From Oligoflexia bacterium (lineage in GTDB: Bacteria; Bdellovibrionota; UBA1018): DNA of 64,000 bases. The DNA lies in the NCBI GenBank assembly GCA_023701205.1, contig JAMPXJ010000023.1, positions 1 to 64,000 on the forward strand, written 5' to 3'. Shown piece by piece: positions 17,797 to 26,637 of this stretch. The notes beneath the pieces are model-generated. The model did no database searches and was not told the DNA's origin. It saw nothing but the letters and a program-made list of their open reading frames with translations. The translations under genes and the position numbers were made by a program. Each line of letters begins with the position of its first letter. Within the stretch, counting starts at the first letter, position 1.

Positions 17797-20700
17797 ATGC
17801 GGTACGTAAGCTGTGCTACAGTCATCCGACTCTCCGTATTGGCGCTCGGCCTGGGCTTTGCCTCGTCCTGCGCGTTGAAGATCAATGACCCCTCTCTTTT
17901 GGAGGCGGTCGGGATCACCCTCGATCCACCGGCGGCGGAATACATCAATCTCTCCAATCAGAGTGCTTTTGACCTGGGCGGAACCTGTTCGGCTGAAGGT
18001 GGCGCGGTCAAGCTGAGCATCGGCGGCGCGCCCGGCAGCACGGTGACCTGCACGGGCGGGCGGTGGAGCGCGACGCTGGATTTTTCCGGGGTTCCAGATG
18101 GTCCCGTCGTCCTTACGGCCCTGCACGATAACGGCCAGGGCGGCGGTCCGGCCGGGAGGGCAATGGCCCGCTCGGCCGCGAAGTCCGCCGAGAAATCACT
18201 GACGCTTCAGAAGGATGCCTCGCGACCCTCCGCGACGCCCGGGGGCACCACTCCAGCCTCTCCGGCTTCCTCCCGCACTCCGCGAATCGTCGGAAGCGCA
18301 AGCGCCGATACGGCACTGATCGAGCTCTCCCTGGACGCCAGCTGCGAAACCGTTCTTTCCAGCGGAACGCTTACGGAATTCCAGGGAAGCGGGCTGCCCA
18401 TTACCGTGCCGCTGAGCCAAGCGAGCGTGATCTACGCTCAGGCCACGGACTCCGCGGGAAATTCGGGTTCTTGCGAGGTGGTCGGGACCTATGTGAACGA
18501 TTACGCCGCGCCCGTCGTGGCGATCAGCTCTCCGGCGTCGGATGGCGCCTATGTGAACCTGGCCACTCAATCGGCCGTGAGTATCTCGGGTACTTGCAGC
18601 AAGGAGGGCGTGGACATCTCCGTCGCGGCCGGTGCGGTGCAGGCTACCGCGAGCTGCGCGGGGGGAGCTTTCACGGCGTCGCTGAACCTGAGCACCCTGT
18701 CGGACGGCGCCGTGAGCGTCACCGCGACGCAGAACGACGGGACTTCAAGCGGAAGCGCGACGCGAGCCCTGATCAAGGACACGACCCTGCCGACGCTGGC
18801 CTTCACGGCCACGAACCCCGCGTCTCCGGCGGCTTCGGGGACCCCGCTCGTGATCGGGACCGCGAGCTCTGACGCGCAAAGCGTAAGCCTTTATCTGGAC
18901 TCCGCGTGCGCCTCGGCGGTGGCGACCGGCACGGCCGCCGACTTCCAGGGTGGCGGGATCCAGTTCGCCGCTCCCGGCGGTATCGCCTCGAACGTGAAAG
19001 GCACCGCGACGGATGCGGCTGGGAACGTCTCCGCCTGCACCGCGCTGGGCGCTTACACCAATACGGGGGCGCTGGGCGGAACCTATAGCGTGAAGGCGGA
19101 TGGCACCGGAAACTTCGTCGGCATCGCCGAAGCCGTGACCGAGTTGACGAGCAAGGGGCAGGCGAGCCCCGTCGTCTTCGAGGTGTATGCGGGAAGCTAT
19201 GCGGCGGCGATCACGTTGAATGCGGTTGCGGGAAACTCGACGACCAACGGGATCACGATCCGCAAGGCCGCCGCCGCCGGGGGAAGCGTCACCACGGGTG
19301 GCTTCACCGTGAACGGCCCGGATGCGGTCACGCTCGCAGGCTTTGATTCGGTGGGCGGCACCATCCGTTACACGAACGCCGCGACTGATGGGCTGGTGGC
19401 GGATCTGACGTTGAATCCGGCAGCGAATACCCACGGAATCTTTCTCGATGGCCAGGGCAATCACGGGTTCACCGCGAGGCAGCTGCGCGTGAATGTCAGC
19501 GGAGCGGCACACGGTATCCAGGTCGCTCTCGAGAACGATAACGTGACGATCGAGCGTTCGGAGCTGGTGGGCAGCAACGCGAGCGCGGGAATCTATGTTT
19601 CCACGGGTGATAGCGACGTCGCAGGCATCACCGGTCTTTTGCTCCGCAACAACGTGATCCGGGGGACCTTCTACAGAGGGCTCCATCTCGTGGCCTGGCG
19701 CCAGGGGGTCTCGGGCGCGGCCCATCACAATTCGATCCGGATGGAACGCGATAACTCGGTGGGAGTTAATCTCGGAACGATGTTGAGCGGCATGTCGCTT
19801 GATTTCAGGAATAACGTGATCGCGCAGCTCGCGGGTGCCGGTAACGGTACCGTGATGTATGTCGATTCCGTGGCCCTGGCGTCCGACAGCAATATCCTTT
19901 ACGCCGGAAACGGGAACAAGTTGGGATACTGGGCCGGCACGGGTGAGGTCGCCACGCTCGCGGACTGGCAAGCGGCGACCGGTCAGGACGTGTACAGCTA
20001 CGCGGTGGATCCGCTTTTCGTGAGCGCCGAGGATCTTCAGCTCCAGGCGGCCTCCCTGGCGCAGAATCGCGGAAGCGCCGCGGTGGGGCTCGCCACGGAC
20101 TTCAATGGCATGCCTCGGGACGGCGCGGCTCCTGACCCGGGAGCATTCGAGAACGCGGTGGCTCCCTCGTATACCGCGATGGGGGGCGGCTCGAGCTATC
20201 GGGTGAAGCCTGATGGGAGCGGCGAGTTCCTTTCGATCGCCTCGGCGCTCGAGGCGCTCCATGGACGCGGCCAGAGTGGGCCCGTGGTGATCGATGTTTA
20301 TGCGGGCACCTACGGCTTGCCGCTTGGACTGAGCAGCGTGGCTGGAAACGGAGCTACAAGCACGATCACCCTCCAGAAGGCTGCGGACGCCGGGGGCGCG
20401 GTGGTGATCAGCAAGAACTTCACGAACTATGGCAACGACTATCTGACGCTCAAAGGATTCGATACCGTCAACGGCACGATCGCTTTCGTGAATGGCGCGA
20501 ACTACGGGACCATTCGTGACATGACCGTGAATGGCTCAGTCCGTTTCTCCGGATCCTCGGTGTACGGTCTGGTGGAAGGCCTGACGATCACTCCCGCTTC
20601 GGGAGCGAACGGCGTAATCCTTGACGGTGCCGGCAACCACAATCTGATCGCGCGCAGCCTGCTGATCAGCGCTTCGGGTGGCGGACGGCCGATATACCTG

Positions 20701-21330
20701 CGGCATCAGAACAATAACGTCACGATCGAGCGCTCCATTCTGGTCGGTGCGGGTGGGGGCGACGGGGTCCTGGTGGACATGTACGGGGCCACGGGCGGGC
20801 TCGGAGGGCTGCTGATACGCAATAACTTCATCTATGGAGACTTCGAGCGTGGCGTCTTCCTGCGGGCTTATGACGGGAGTATCGGGGCAACCCTTCACCA
20901 GAATACGATCGTGATGAGTCGAGCGAATTCCTACGCGGGCTACTTCGTTCCTTTCTGGGGAAGCGTGAGCGCCAATCTGAAGAACAATATCTTCGTGCAG
21001 ACGGCCCCGGCAGGCGCCATGGGAATCTATTGCTCCAATTCGGGCACGGTTGCCCTGACCTCCAACCACAATCTCTTTTACCTCCCGAACGGGGCGACTC
21101 TGGGCTTCTACTGGGTCACCACGGCCACGACCCTCGCGCAGTGGCAGACCGCCACGGGCGGGGACGCCAACTCCCTGGTCGCCGATCCGCTTCTTGTGGG
21201 CCCGACCGATCTGCACCTGCAGGCGGGCTCCCCGGCCCAGGGCGCGGGCCAACCCGGGCTCGGCGTCGCTCAGGATATCGACGGCGAGGCGCGTCCCGAT
21301 CCCGCCGATATCGGCGCAGATGAGCTCTGA
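17797..21330 (+). CDS. Giant lipoprotein with Ig-like and duplicated beta-helix modules
   Basis: ATG 17797 with GCTGAGG six bases upstream gives 1177 residues; an in-frame GTG at 17734 is less likely. The signal ends in FASSC, so the product is probably a lipoprotein. Residues about 40-420 contain Ig-like/Big-type beta modules with matched phrases such as SPASDGAYVNLATQSAVSIS. Two large modules follow, from about 427 and about 798. Each begins (S/R)VKxDG(T/S)GxF, then GPVVxxVYAGxY and VAGNxxTxxITxxKA, and continues with a right-handed parallel beta-helix pattern (NNVTIERS, LLIRNN). Each module ends with GFxW or GYW and a DxxxxxRPDPADxGAxE-like tail. The beta-helices resemble polysaccharide-binding or lyase folds, but no catalytic residues are recognised. 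Confidence 0.85.
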   Translation: MRYVSCATVIRLSVLALGLGFASSCALKINDPSLLEAVGITLDPPAAEYINLSNQSAFDLGGTCSAEGGAVKLSIGGAPGSTVTCTGGRWSATLDFSGVPDGPVVLTALHDNGQGGGPAGRAMARSAAKSAEKSLTLQKDASRPSATPGGTTPASPASSRTPRIVGSASADTALIELSLDASCETVLSSGTLTEFQGSGLPITVPLSQASVIYAQATDSAGNSGSCEVVGTYVNDYAAPVVAISSPASDGAYVNLATQSAVSISGTCSKEGVDISVAAGAVQATASCAGGAFTASLNLSTLSDGAVSVTATQNDGTSSGSATRALIKDTTLPTLAFTATNPASPAASGTPLVIGTASSDAQSVSLYLDSACASAVATGTAADFQGGGIQFAAPGGIASNVKGTATDAAGNVSACTALGAYTNTGALGGTYSVKADGTGNFVGIAEAVTELTSKGQASPVVFEVYAGSYAAAITLNAVAGNSTTNGITIRKAAAAGGSVTTGGFTVNGPDAVTLAGFDSVGGTIRYTNAATDGLVADLTLNPAANTHGIFLDGQGNHGFTARQLRVNVSGAAHGIQVALENDNVTIERSELVGSNASAGIYVSTGDSDVAGITGLLLRNNVIRGTFYRGLHLVAWRQGVSGAAHHNSIRMERDNSVGVNLGTMLSGMSLDFRNNVIAQLAGAGNGTVMYVDSVALASDSNILYAGNGNKLGYWAGTGEVATLADWQAATGQDVYSYAVDPLFVSAEDLQLQAASLAQNRGSAAVGLATDFNGMPRDGAAPDPGAFENAVAPSYTAMGGGSSYRVKPDGSGEFLSIASALEALHGRGQSGPVVIDVYAGTYGLPLGLSSVAGNGATSTITLQKAADAGGAVVISKNFTNYGNDYLTLKGFDTVNGTIAFVNGANYGTIRDMTVNGSVRFSGSSVYGLVEGLTITPASGANGVILDGAGNHNLIARSLLISASGGGRPIYLRHQNNNVTIERSILVGAGGGDGVLVDMYGATGGLGGLLIRNNFIYGDFERGVFLRAYDGSIGATLHQNTIVMSRANSYAGYFVPFWGSVSANLKNNIFVQTAPAGAMGIYCSNSGTVALTSNHNLFYLPNGATLGFYWVTTATTLAQWQTATGGDANSLVADPLLVGPTDLHLQAGSPAQGAGQPGLGVAQDIDGEARPDPADIGADEL

Positions 21331-21336
21331 ACGGGC

Positions 21337-21759
21337 TTAATCTGCGCGCTGATGGCGCGCCCGCACGACGGTCTTGATGTTGCCGCGGACGTTGAAGTCG
21401 CCGACGACTTCCATTTCCCAAGGATCGAGGAGCTTCACGAGGTCATCGAGCACCACGTTCACGACATCCTCGTGGAAGATCCCGCGATCGCGATACTGAT
21501 TGATATAGAGCTTGAGGCTCTTGAGCTCCACGCACCAGTCCCGCGGAACGTATTTGATGTGCAAGGTCGCGAAATCGGGGAAGCCGGATGCCGGGCAGAC
21601 GCAGGTGAACTCGGGGCAGGTGAATTCGACCGAGTAACGGCGCACCTGAGTGCGGTTGGGGAAACGCTCCAGGCGGGCCTCGCGGATCGCGCGGGCGCCG
21701 TCGGGCCTCTCGTTGGAAAGGGCGATCGGGGTTTCGGGGCCAGGGTTTCGATTCGGCAT
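21337..21759 (-). CDS. queF: NADPH-dependent preQ0 reductase
   Basis: The 140-residue enzyme reduces 7-cyano-7-deazaguanine to preQ1 in queuosine synthesis. It is of the short, single T-fold (YkvM) type. The catalytic Cys lies in FTCVCPASGFPDFATL, the Asp of the same motif is conserved, and downstream VPRDWCVELKSLKLYINQYRDRGIFHE matches the substrate-binding region with its conserved Glu and His-Glu. I chose ATG 21759 because AAAGGA lies nine bases upstream; in-frame ATGs at 21768 and 21786 exist. No other queuosine gene lies in the window. Confidence 0.95.
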   Translation of the reverse strand: MPNRNPGPETPIALSNERPDGARAIREARLERFPNRTQVRRYSVEFTCPEFTCVCPASGFPDFATLHIKYVPRDWCVELKSLKLYINQYRDRGIFHEDVVNVVLDDLVKLLDPWEMEVVGDFNVRGNIKTVVRARHQRAD

Positions 21760-21818
21760 CTTGAGCATTCCTTTGCCGAACCGCATAGCATAGATCGTGA
21801 AGGAGCGCGAGAGAAGTG

Positions 21819-21851
21819 GCGCCGCCCGCCGGGGAAACCATCGGGCGGCGC
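21819..21851 (-). terminator. Hairpin downstream of the Ser/Gly-rich protein gene
   Basis: GCGCCGCCCG (21819-21828) and CGGGCGGCGC (21842-21851) form a perfect 10-bp stem with a 13-nt loop just after the stop of the leftward gene at 21860. No U-tract follows on the minus strand, so it may be a terminator of weak type or an mRNA-stabilising hairpin. Confidence 0.45.
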
Positions 21852-21859
21852 TCGCCTGA

Positions 21860-22348
21860 TCAGCGACTCGAGGAGGAGTCTGTCGTCCCGGTATCGCTGC
21901 TGCCGCCGGACATGCCGCTTCCGGATCCGGTCGACCCGCTCATGGAGCTGTCGGAGCCGCTCATCGAGCTGTCCGAGTCCCGGCCCATGGTGCCGCCCAT
22001 CTGCTCGTGCTTGCGCCGGTACTCCTGCTGGCAGGACTTGAAGCCCGTTTGGCCGCGCTTATAGGTCTTGCCCGTGGATTCGCTGGTACAGGTCTTCGCG
22101 TTTTTGAGCTCCTCATCCAGCATGGCTTGGGTCGAGGAGGTGGAGGTGCTCCCCGACATCGCCGAATCGCTCGTCGTAGAGCCCGTAGTCGTGGAGCCCG
22201 TAGTCGTGTCAGTCGTGCCGCTCGTTCCGGGCTGCTGCGTGCTGGAGTCCGTGCCGTACCCTGACCGGGAATTGTCTTCGGCCAAGGCCAGGTTGAAGGC
22301 GAACAGCGCGCTCAGGGCGAGGGAACTCAAGGCGATCACTTTCTTCAT
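21860..22348 (-). CDS. Small secreted Ser/Thr/Gly-rich protein
   Basis: ATG 22348 with AGGAG eight bases upstream gives 162 residues. A signal peptide with a probable cut after LALA precedes a low-complexity region dominated by Ser, Thr and Gly. A compact central segment of about 45 residues (from SSTQAMLDEELKNAKTC to CQQEYRRKHEQM) has two Cys. The C-terminal third is again Ser/Gly-rich with Met, with repeated (S/D)SSMSGS units. No family is recognised. The repeats are visible at the DNA level as purine-pyrimidine-biased runs and could vary in length. Confidence 0.75.
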   Translation of the reverse strand: MKKVIALSSLALSALFAFNLALAEDNSRSGYGTDSSTQQPGTSGTTDTTTGSTTTGSTTSDSAMSGSTSTSSTQAMLDEELKNAKTCTSESTGKTYKRGQTGFKSCQQEYRRKHEQMGGTMGRDSDSSMSGSDSSMSGSTGSGSGMSGGSSDTGTTDSSSSR

Positions 22349-22426
22349 GGAAATCTCCTTTTTTGCCTGAATGGATTGTAGGGGTTCTCGAGGGCCGAAT
22401 TGCAATCGAAGTGCCTAAGAGCCGCG

Positions 22427-22906
22427 TCACCCGGCCTTCTGGGCCAGGCGCTGGTAACGGCCCATGATCTCGGCCGTGCCGATCACGTGCGGGCCGATCG
22501 CCGCGAGCAACTGCTCGCGTGTGGGCCGTGAGGCGAGCTCCGGCAGCTCTCGCAGCAGGTAGATGCGGAAGATATAGCGATGGGCCGCGTCCCGCGGAGG
22601 GGGGCATGGGCCGGTGTAACCGAGCTTGCCGTAACCATTGATTCCCTGGCGGATCCCGTTGGGCAGGACCTCCTGGGCCGGAATCCCGGCCGGGAGATGG
22701 CGTATGTTGAAAGGAATATTGTAGACCACCCAATGCGCGAAGGAGCCGTTGACGTCCGGGTCTTCGGCGATCACGGCGAAACCCGCGCAGGGACCGGGCG
22801 GATCGGTCCATCGCAGCTCCGGCGAGGAGTTGTCGAAGTCACAGGTATACCGCGGATCGAAGAAGCCTTTGTCGTCCACGGCATCCGTGGACAGTTCGAT
22901 GCTCAT
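22427..22906 (-). CDS. YbhB/YbcL-family PEBP-like protein
   Basis: The 159-residue product belongs to the phosphatidylethanolamine-binding protein fold (Raf-kinase-inhibitor-like in eukaryotes). The ligand-site motifs are AEDPDVNGSFAHWVVYNIP and GYTGPCPPPRDAAHRYIFRIYLL, and the start has the typical CDFDNSSPELRW. There is no signal peptide, so it is probably cytoplasmic. The bacterial role of this family is poorly defined. Confidence 0.93.
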   Translation of the reverse strand: MSIELSTDAVDDKGFFDPRYTCDFDNSSPELRWTDPPGPCAGFAVIAEDPDVNGSFAHWVVYNIPFNIRHLPAGIPAQEVLPNGIRQGINGYGKLGYTGPCPPPRDAAHRYIFRIYLLRELPELASRPTREQLLAAIGPHVIGTAEIMGRYQRLAQKAG

Positions 22907-23012
22907 GCGCGCAGCCTACGGCTAGCGCTCCGCACTTGGCAATACGCCCAGTGCCGGCGCGCCCCGGCAGCTCGCGCGCCTCAGCGCCGGGCCATACGCG
23001 TCAGTGCCTGGG

Positions 23013-23894
23013 TCAGCGTTTGGAGGGAAGCGGCGTGGGCGCGACCAGCCTGGCGCCCTCGGATGGCGCCAGGGGCTGAGTGGCGGCTTCCTCTTCGGGG
23101 ATTTCGTCGACCTCGTCGTCGTCCTCCCGCTCCTCCTTGAGATTCGTGGAGCGGAGATCGAGCGGCTTGCGCAGCATCATGCGATAGCGCCCGCTGATTT
23201 CCCGGCAGCTTTTGCGCTTCACCCAGGTGAGGCTGTGGCTGACGGATGGCAGGCGTCGCTCCAAGAGCCTCTCGTCCAGGTGGTCCGGCCCCGCCTCGGC
23301 GATGTAGACGCTCGACTGCAGATGACGACGCCGGTCGACACGCTCTTTCTGAAACACGATATAAACGTCATTCGGAGTTTGGGTCAGGCAGCGGCCGAAA
23401 AAGGCACGCGATTCCAAAAGAAGCGTGCGGGTTTTGGAATCCAGGATCCTTCCCGGATAAGTAAACGTCTGCGGGCGGCTGTCGTTGGGCCGGATCAGGT
23501 GGAGCGAGGTGTCCTGGAGGCAGTCCTGGCAGGGTTTCGCCGAAAAAAGAAAGTAGGGCAGCTCGCCAGCGCCTGCACGCAGCGCGCCTAGATAACTCAC
23601 ATCGTGCAGATCCGTTTTGATCATGGGCTGCGCGCGGGAACCGGGAGGAAGACGGAAATACAGGATGCCGCTCTCGGCCCGATCGAACTCGATCTGGGTT
23701 GGTGGAGAGACCGGGGTCGGGCTGGGGCTGGGAGTCGAGCTGGGGCCGAGAGTCGGGCTTGGGGTTGGGGTTGGGGTTGGGTTTGTGTTTGGCATGGAGA
23801 GGGACGGCTCAGGTGATGGTTGCTGGCTATTCGCGAAAGCGGGAGACATCAATAGAGCCATCAGAAGATTCACGAAGAGAACGGGCATGCCCAC
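23013..23894 (-). CDS. Secreted protein with Pro/Thr-rich linker
   Basis: The 293-residue product has an N-terminal signal (cut probably after SPAFA), a Pro/Thr/Ser repeat linker at about residues 25-65 (TPTPTPSPT type), and a globular part of about 180 residues. This part contains two Cys in the pattern CQDCL and further single Cys. The C-terminus is acidic (EEREDDDEVDEIPEEE) and ends in a Pro-rich tail. No known domain is recognised. The linker DNA is a run of GGTTGGGG-type units on the plus strand at about 23755-23785, a possible site for slippage. Confidence 0.7.
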   Translation of the reverse strand: MGMPVLFVNLLMALLMSPAFANSQQPSPEPSLSMPNTNPTPTPTPSPTLGPSSTPSPSPTPVSPPTQIEFDRAESGILYFRLPPGSRAQPMIKTDLHDVSYLGALRAGAGELPYFLFSAKPCQDCLQDTSLHLIRPNDSRPQTFTYPGRILDSKTRTLLLESRAFFGRCLTQTPNDVYIVFQKERVDRRRHLQSSVYIAEAGPDHLDERLLERRLPSVSHSLTWVKRKSCREISGRYRMMLRKPLDLRSTNLKEEREDDDEVDEIPEEEAATQPLAPSEGARLVAPTPLPSKR

Positions 23895-24015
23895 GATTGT
23901 AACGCAGCTCGGGAAGTTGACGAGGACTTAATCGGCCTGGCCTATTGCGTTATGACACAGAATGCTTTAAAAAGTTCGTCAGATCAGATTATAGTCCGCC
24001 TGATTCGCCTGTTTG

Positions 24016-24046
24016 CTATTTGCCTATTTGCCTAATGCCTATTTGG
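24016..24046 (+). repeat. Short tandem repeat (about 8 nt) in the nfu leader
   Basis: CTATTTGC occurs twice in tandem (24016-24031), followed by the variants CTAATGC and CTATTTGG; similar CCTGATTC and CCTGTTTG units lie just before. The tract ends in the GGAGG ribosome site of the next gene. Confidence 0.6.
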
Positions 24047-24055
24047 AGGTCTCTC

Positions 24056-24625
24056 ATGTCCCAGTCCGCGCAAATTTATGTCTCTCTGGAATTCACCCCC
24101 AATCCCAACACCTTGAAATATTCGGTGAACCGCGTGCTGCTCGACAAGGGCGCTTTCAACTTCACGGTTCTGGGTGAGGCCGAGAAGGACTCTCCCCTGG
24201 CCGCAAAGCTGCTCGCTCTGCCGGGGGTATCGGGCGTCATGATCGGCCGTGATTTCGTGACGGTTACCAAGAGCGATGCCGGCGACTGGGATCAGGTGCA
24301 CAAGTCGGCTTCGAAAGCGATCGAGCAGCATCTCAGCGAGGAACTCCCGATTTTCACCGCGGACGCCCTGGCGCGCCGGCAGACCGGAGCCGGCGACTCG
24401 GAGATCGAGAAGCGCATCCGCGAGATCCTCGATCAGGAGATCCGGCCGGCGGTGGCGATGGACGGCGGCGACATCGAGCTCGATCGGTACGAGAATGGCA
24501 TCGTGTACCTCTATCTCCAGGGTTCCTGCGCGGGCTGCCCGAGTGCGACGATGACGCTCAAGATGGGCATCGAGACGCGCCTGAAGGAACACATTCCGGA
24601 GATCCAGGAGGTCGTTTCGGTCTGA
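24056..24625 (+). CDS. Nfu/NifU-type iron-sulfur scaffold protein
   Basis: The 189-residue product has the two-domain layout of Nfu proteins. The N-terminal domain (about 5-95) contains EFTPNPNTLKYSVNR and FVTVTKSDAGDW. The C-terminal NifU domain (about 115-189) contains RPAVAMDGGDIELDRYENGIVYLYLQGSCAGCPSATMTLKMGIE with the cluster-binding CxxC at residues 158 and 161. It would assemble and deliver 4Fe-4S clusters. ATG 24056 with GGAGG six bases upstream is preferred over the longer frame. The stop overlaps the next gene by one base. Confidence 0.95.
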   Translation: MSQSAQIYVSLEFTPNPNTLKYSVNRVLLDKGAFNFTVLGEAEKDSPLAAKLLALPGVSGVMIGRDFVTVTKSDAGDWDQVHKSASKAIEQHLSEELPIFTADALARRQTGAGDSEIEKRIREILDQEIRPAVAMDGGDIELDRYENGIVYLYLQGSCAGCPSATMTLKMGIETRLKEHIPEIQEVVSV

Positions 24626-25434
24626 TGCGCTTCAAAGCCGTGTTCGCGATCATCACCGGCCTGCTCGTGGCGTGCACGACTTCGCCGCTCGGGCGCAAGC
24701 AGCTGCTGCTGGTGCCCGATAGCACGATGAACGCGATGGGTGCGCAGGCCTTCCAGGAGCTCAAGTCCACGACTCCCGCGGAAACTTCGGATTCGCTCAA
24801 CGCATACGTCCAATGCGTGGCCAAGCCGGTCACCGAAGCGGCAAAGGCGCAGCTGGGTGAGATGAAATGGGAGATCGTGGTTTTTCGCGATCAGACGGCG
24901 AACGCCTTTGCCCTTCCGGGCGGCAAGATCGGCGTGCATAGCGGTTTGTTGAACGTGGCGATCACCGACGCGCAGCTTGCCGCAGTGCTAGGACACGAGG
25001 TCGGGCACGTGATTGCCAAGCACGGCGCCGAGCGAGTTTCCGAGTCGCTCGCCGCGCAGGGTGGGCTTGCGATCGTGGATGCGTTCATCCTGGGCAAGTC
25101 CGTCGGGCAGGAGAAAAAGGGACTGATCATGGGCGCGCTGGGCCTGGGCGCGCAGTTCGGGATTCTGCACCCGCACAGCCGCGGGCAGGAGAGCGAGGCG
25201 GATCTCATCGGCCTGGATCTCATGTCGCGCGCGGGCTTCGATCCGAGCCAGAGCGTCGATCTGTGGCGCAATATGGCCAGGCAGGCCGGAGGAAAAGCGC
25301 CGCCGGAATTCCTTTCGACCCATCCGGCCAACCAGAGCCGGATCGACAATCTCCAAGCACATCTGCCGGAGTCGCTTCCCAAGTACCAGGCGGCGCAGGC
25401 CGAGGGCAGGCGTCCGAACTGCAAGCGGCCGTGA
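24625..25434 (+). CDS. M48-family metalloprotease lipoprotein
   Basis: This 269-residue product is a zinc metalloprotease of the M48 (Oma1/LoiP/YcaL-like) group. The signal ends in LLVAC, a lipobox Cys near residue 16. The zinc site is HEVGH at residues 124-128 in VLGHEVGHVIAKHGAERVSE, and the third ligand is the Glu of ESEADLIGLDLMSRAGFDP near residue 190. A final STHPANQSRIDNL is typical of the family. It would act in the envelope in protein quality control. Translational coupling to nfu is shown by the one-base overlap. Confidence 0.95.
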   Translation: MRFKAVFAIITGLLVACTTSPLGRKQLLLVPDSTMNAMGAQAFQELKSTTPAETSDSLNAYVQCVAKPVTEAAKAQLGEMKWEIVVFRDQTANAFALPGGKIGVHSGLLNVAITDAQLAAVLGHEVGHVIAKHGAERVSESLAAQGGLAIVDAFILGKSVGQEKKGLIMGALGLGAQFGILHPHSRGQESEADLIGLDLMSRAGFDPSQSVDLWRNMARQAGGKAPPEFLSTHPANQSRIDNLQAHLPESLPKYQAAQAEGRRPNCKRP

Positions 25435-25487
25435 TCGCGTGATCGGGCTGAGCGGTTGGCGGCGGCCTAGCGCGCTTCGGCTAGCGG

Positions 25488-26117
25488 CTAGCGGCGAAGC
25501 ATGTTCATTTCGTCGCGCAGAAAGCGTTTTTGCTCGGAGAAGAACGGCCGGATGGTTCCGTTCTCGTCGAGCTCGGGCGCTTCCTGAACGGCGCCCTGGG
25601 GCGCGCTTCCCGCGGGCTGGCGGGCTTCCGGTTTTTTCGGGTCGTTTGCCGCAAGCGCCGGGTGACCGTCGGGATAAAGCTGTTTCGGATCCTGATCGAG
25701 CTTGAAGAGCGCGAGCGGAGAGGCCAGGCCGTTATTTGAGATCACGATCTTGTCATAGTCGGTGGTCATCGGATCCTTGTAGGCGCGGAAGCCCTCGCGC
25801 AGGTCGATCCCCAGGATCGCGCGGCGGATCAGCTGTTTCTGCGTGTCGCTGTCGAAGCGATACCCGATGACCATGACGGGCTTGTCTTTGTTGCGCTTGT
25901 CGAGCTTGAGGGCCAGGCCTTTGAGGCTGCCGACGGGATAGACGTGGATCTCGAGATTGCCCTCCCATTCGATGACGTCGACTTTTTTTCCGGAGGCGCC
26001 GCGGCCGTCCAGTCGATCGTAATCGGCATCCGGGTCGGCGGTGGCGCCACCCAGGGCGGACGCGAGCGGCAGAATGAACAGGATTGCGAGAAAAGAGGCG
26101 AATTTGGGGTATTTCAT
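25488..26117 (-). CDS. Secreted protein of unknown function
   Basis: ATG 26117 with GGAG seven bases upstream gives 209 residues; an ATG at 26150 would add 11. A signal peptide (cut probably near ALGGA) precedes a region with VDVIEWEGNLEIHVYPVGSL and IGYRFDSDTQKQLIRRAILGID, a beta-alpha pattern I do not recognise. The C-terminal third is Pro/Glu-rich and ends FFSEQKRFLRDEMNMLRR. It is convergent with the M48 protease gene. Confidence 0.75.
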   Translation of the reverse strand: MKYPKFASFLAILFILPLASALGGATADPDADYDRLDGRGASGKKVDVIEWEGNLEIHVYPVGSLKGLALKLDKRNKDKPVMVIGYRFDSDTQKQLIRRAILGIDLREGFRAYKDPMTTDYDKIVISNNGLASPLALFKLDQDPKQLYPDGHPALAANDPKKPEARQPAGSAPQGAVQEAPELDENGTIRPFFSEQKRFLRDEMNMLRR

Positions 26118-26174
26118 ACTGACTCCGATACGTACTGCTTTGAGATCCATTCAGGGCCCGGGATCCGGCGGGCT

Positions 26175-26432
26175 TCACTTTTTCAGTATAATGCGTCGCA
26201 GCATGGTCGGGAATATGTCCGCTCCGACACAGTTTCCAGATCTGTGAGGGACCTGTACTCGCCCTTCGGCCACTTCTTCCCAGATTCGCTTGAGCTCGTG
26301 CCCGTCGCGGGTGTCGCGCTCGACCGCTGCCCAGTCGACGTTGAGTGCCCAACCCGGCGAGAGCTTGGCCTCGGGGGCCCTGGCGCGCGCGAGCACGCGA
26401 GAGATTGACGCATGGTAGCATCCGTGAGACAC
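26175..26432 (-). CDS. Possible small protein or gene remnant
   Basis: An 85-codon frame runs from ATG 26432 to TGA 26175. Its middle part has the strong G/C third-position preference of real genes here, and the peptide WAAVERDTRDGHELKRIWEEVAEGR looks like genuine protein. The last 25 codons lose this bias. No domain is recognised. It may be a small gene or the remnant of a larger one; the region 26433-26637 to its right is more AT-rich and shows no further coding signal. Confidence 0.35.
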   Translation of the reverse strand: MSHGCYHASISRVLARARAPEAKLSPGWALNVDWAAVERDTRDGHELKRIWEEVAEGRVQVPHRSGNCVGADIFPTMLRRIILKK

Positions 26433-26637
26433 TCAGTCTACGGCGTGCAAAACTGACGCTGCCTTCGGACAGCCGTCACACTGCCGTTAGCCAAAACAAC
26501 AATCAATCCAAATTATCGATTTCCCGGAAAGCACCACGGCGTGCCCTCTTTCGCTGTACGTCCAACGTCGCACTCAGCCGGGAATAAAGCCGAGTCACGG
26601 ACCACGTGACTTCGGATGAATCCAAAGGGGGGATATC

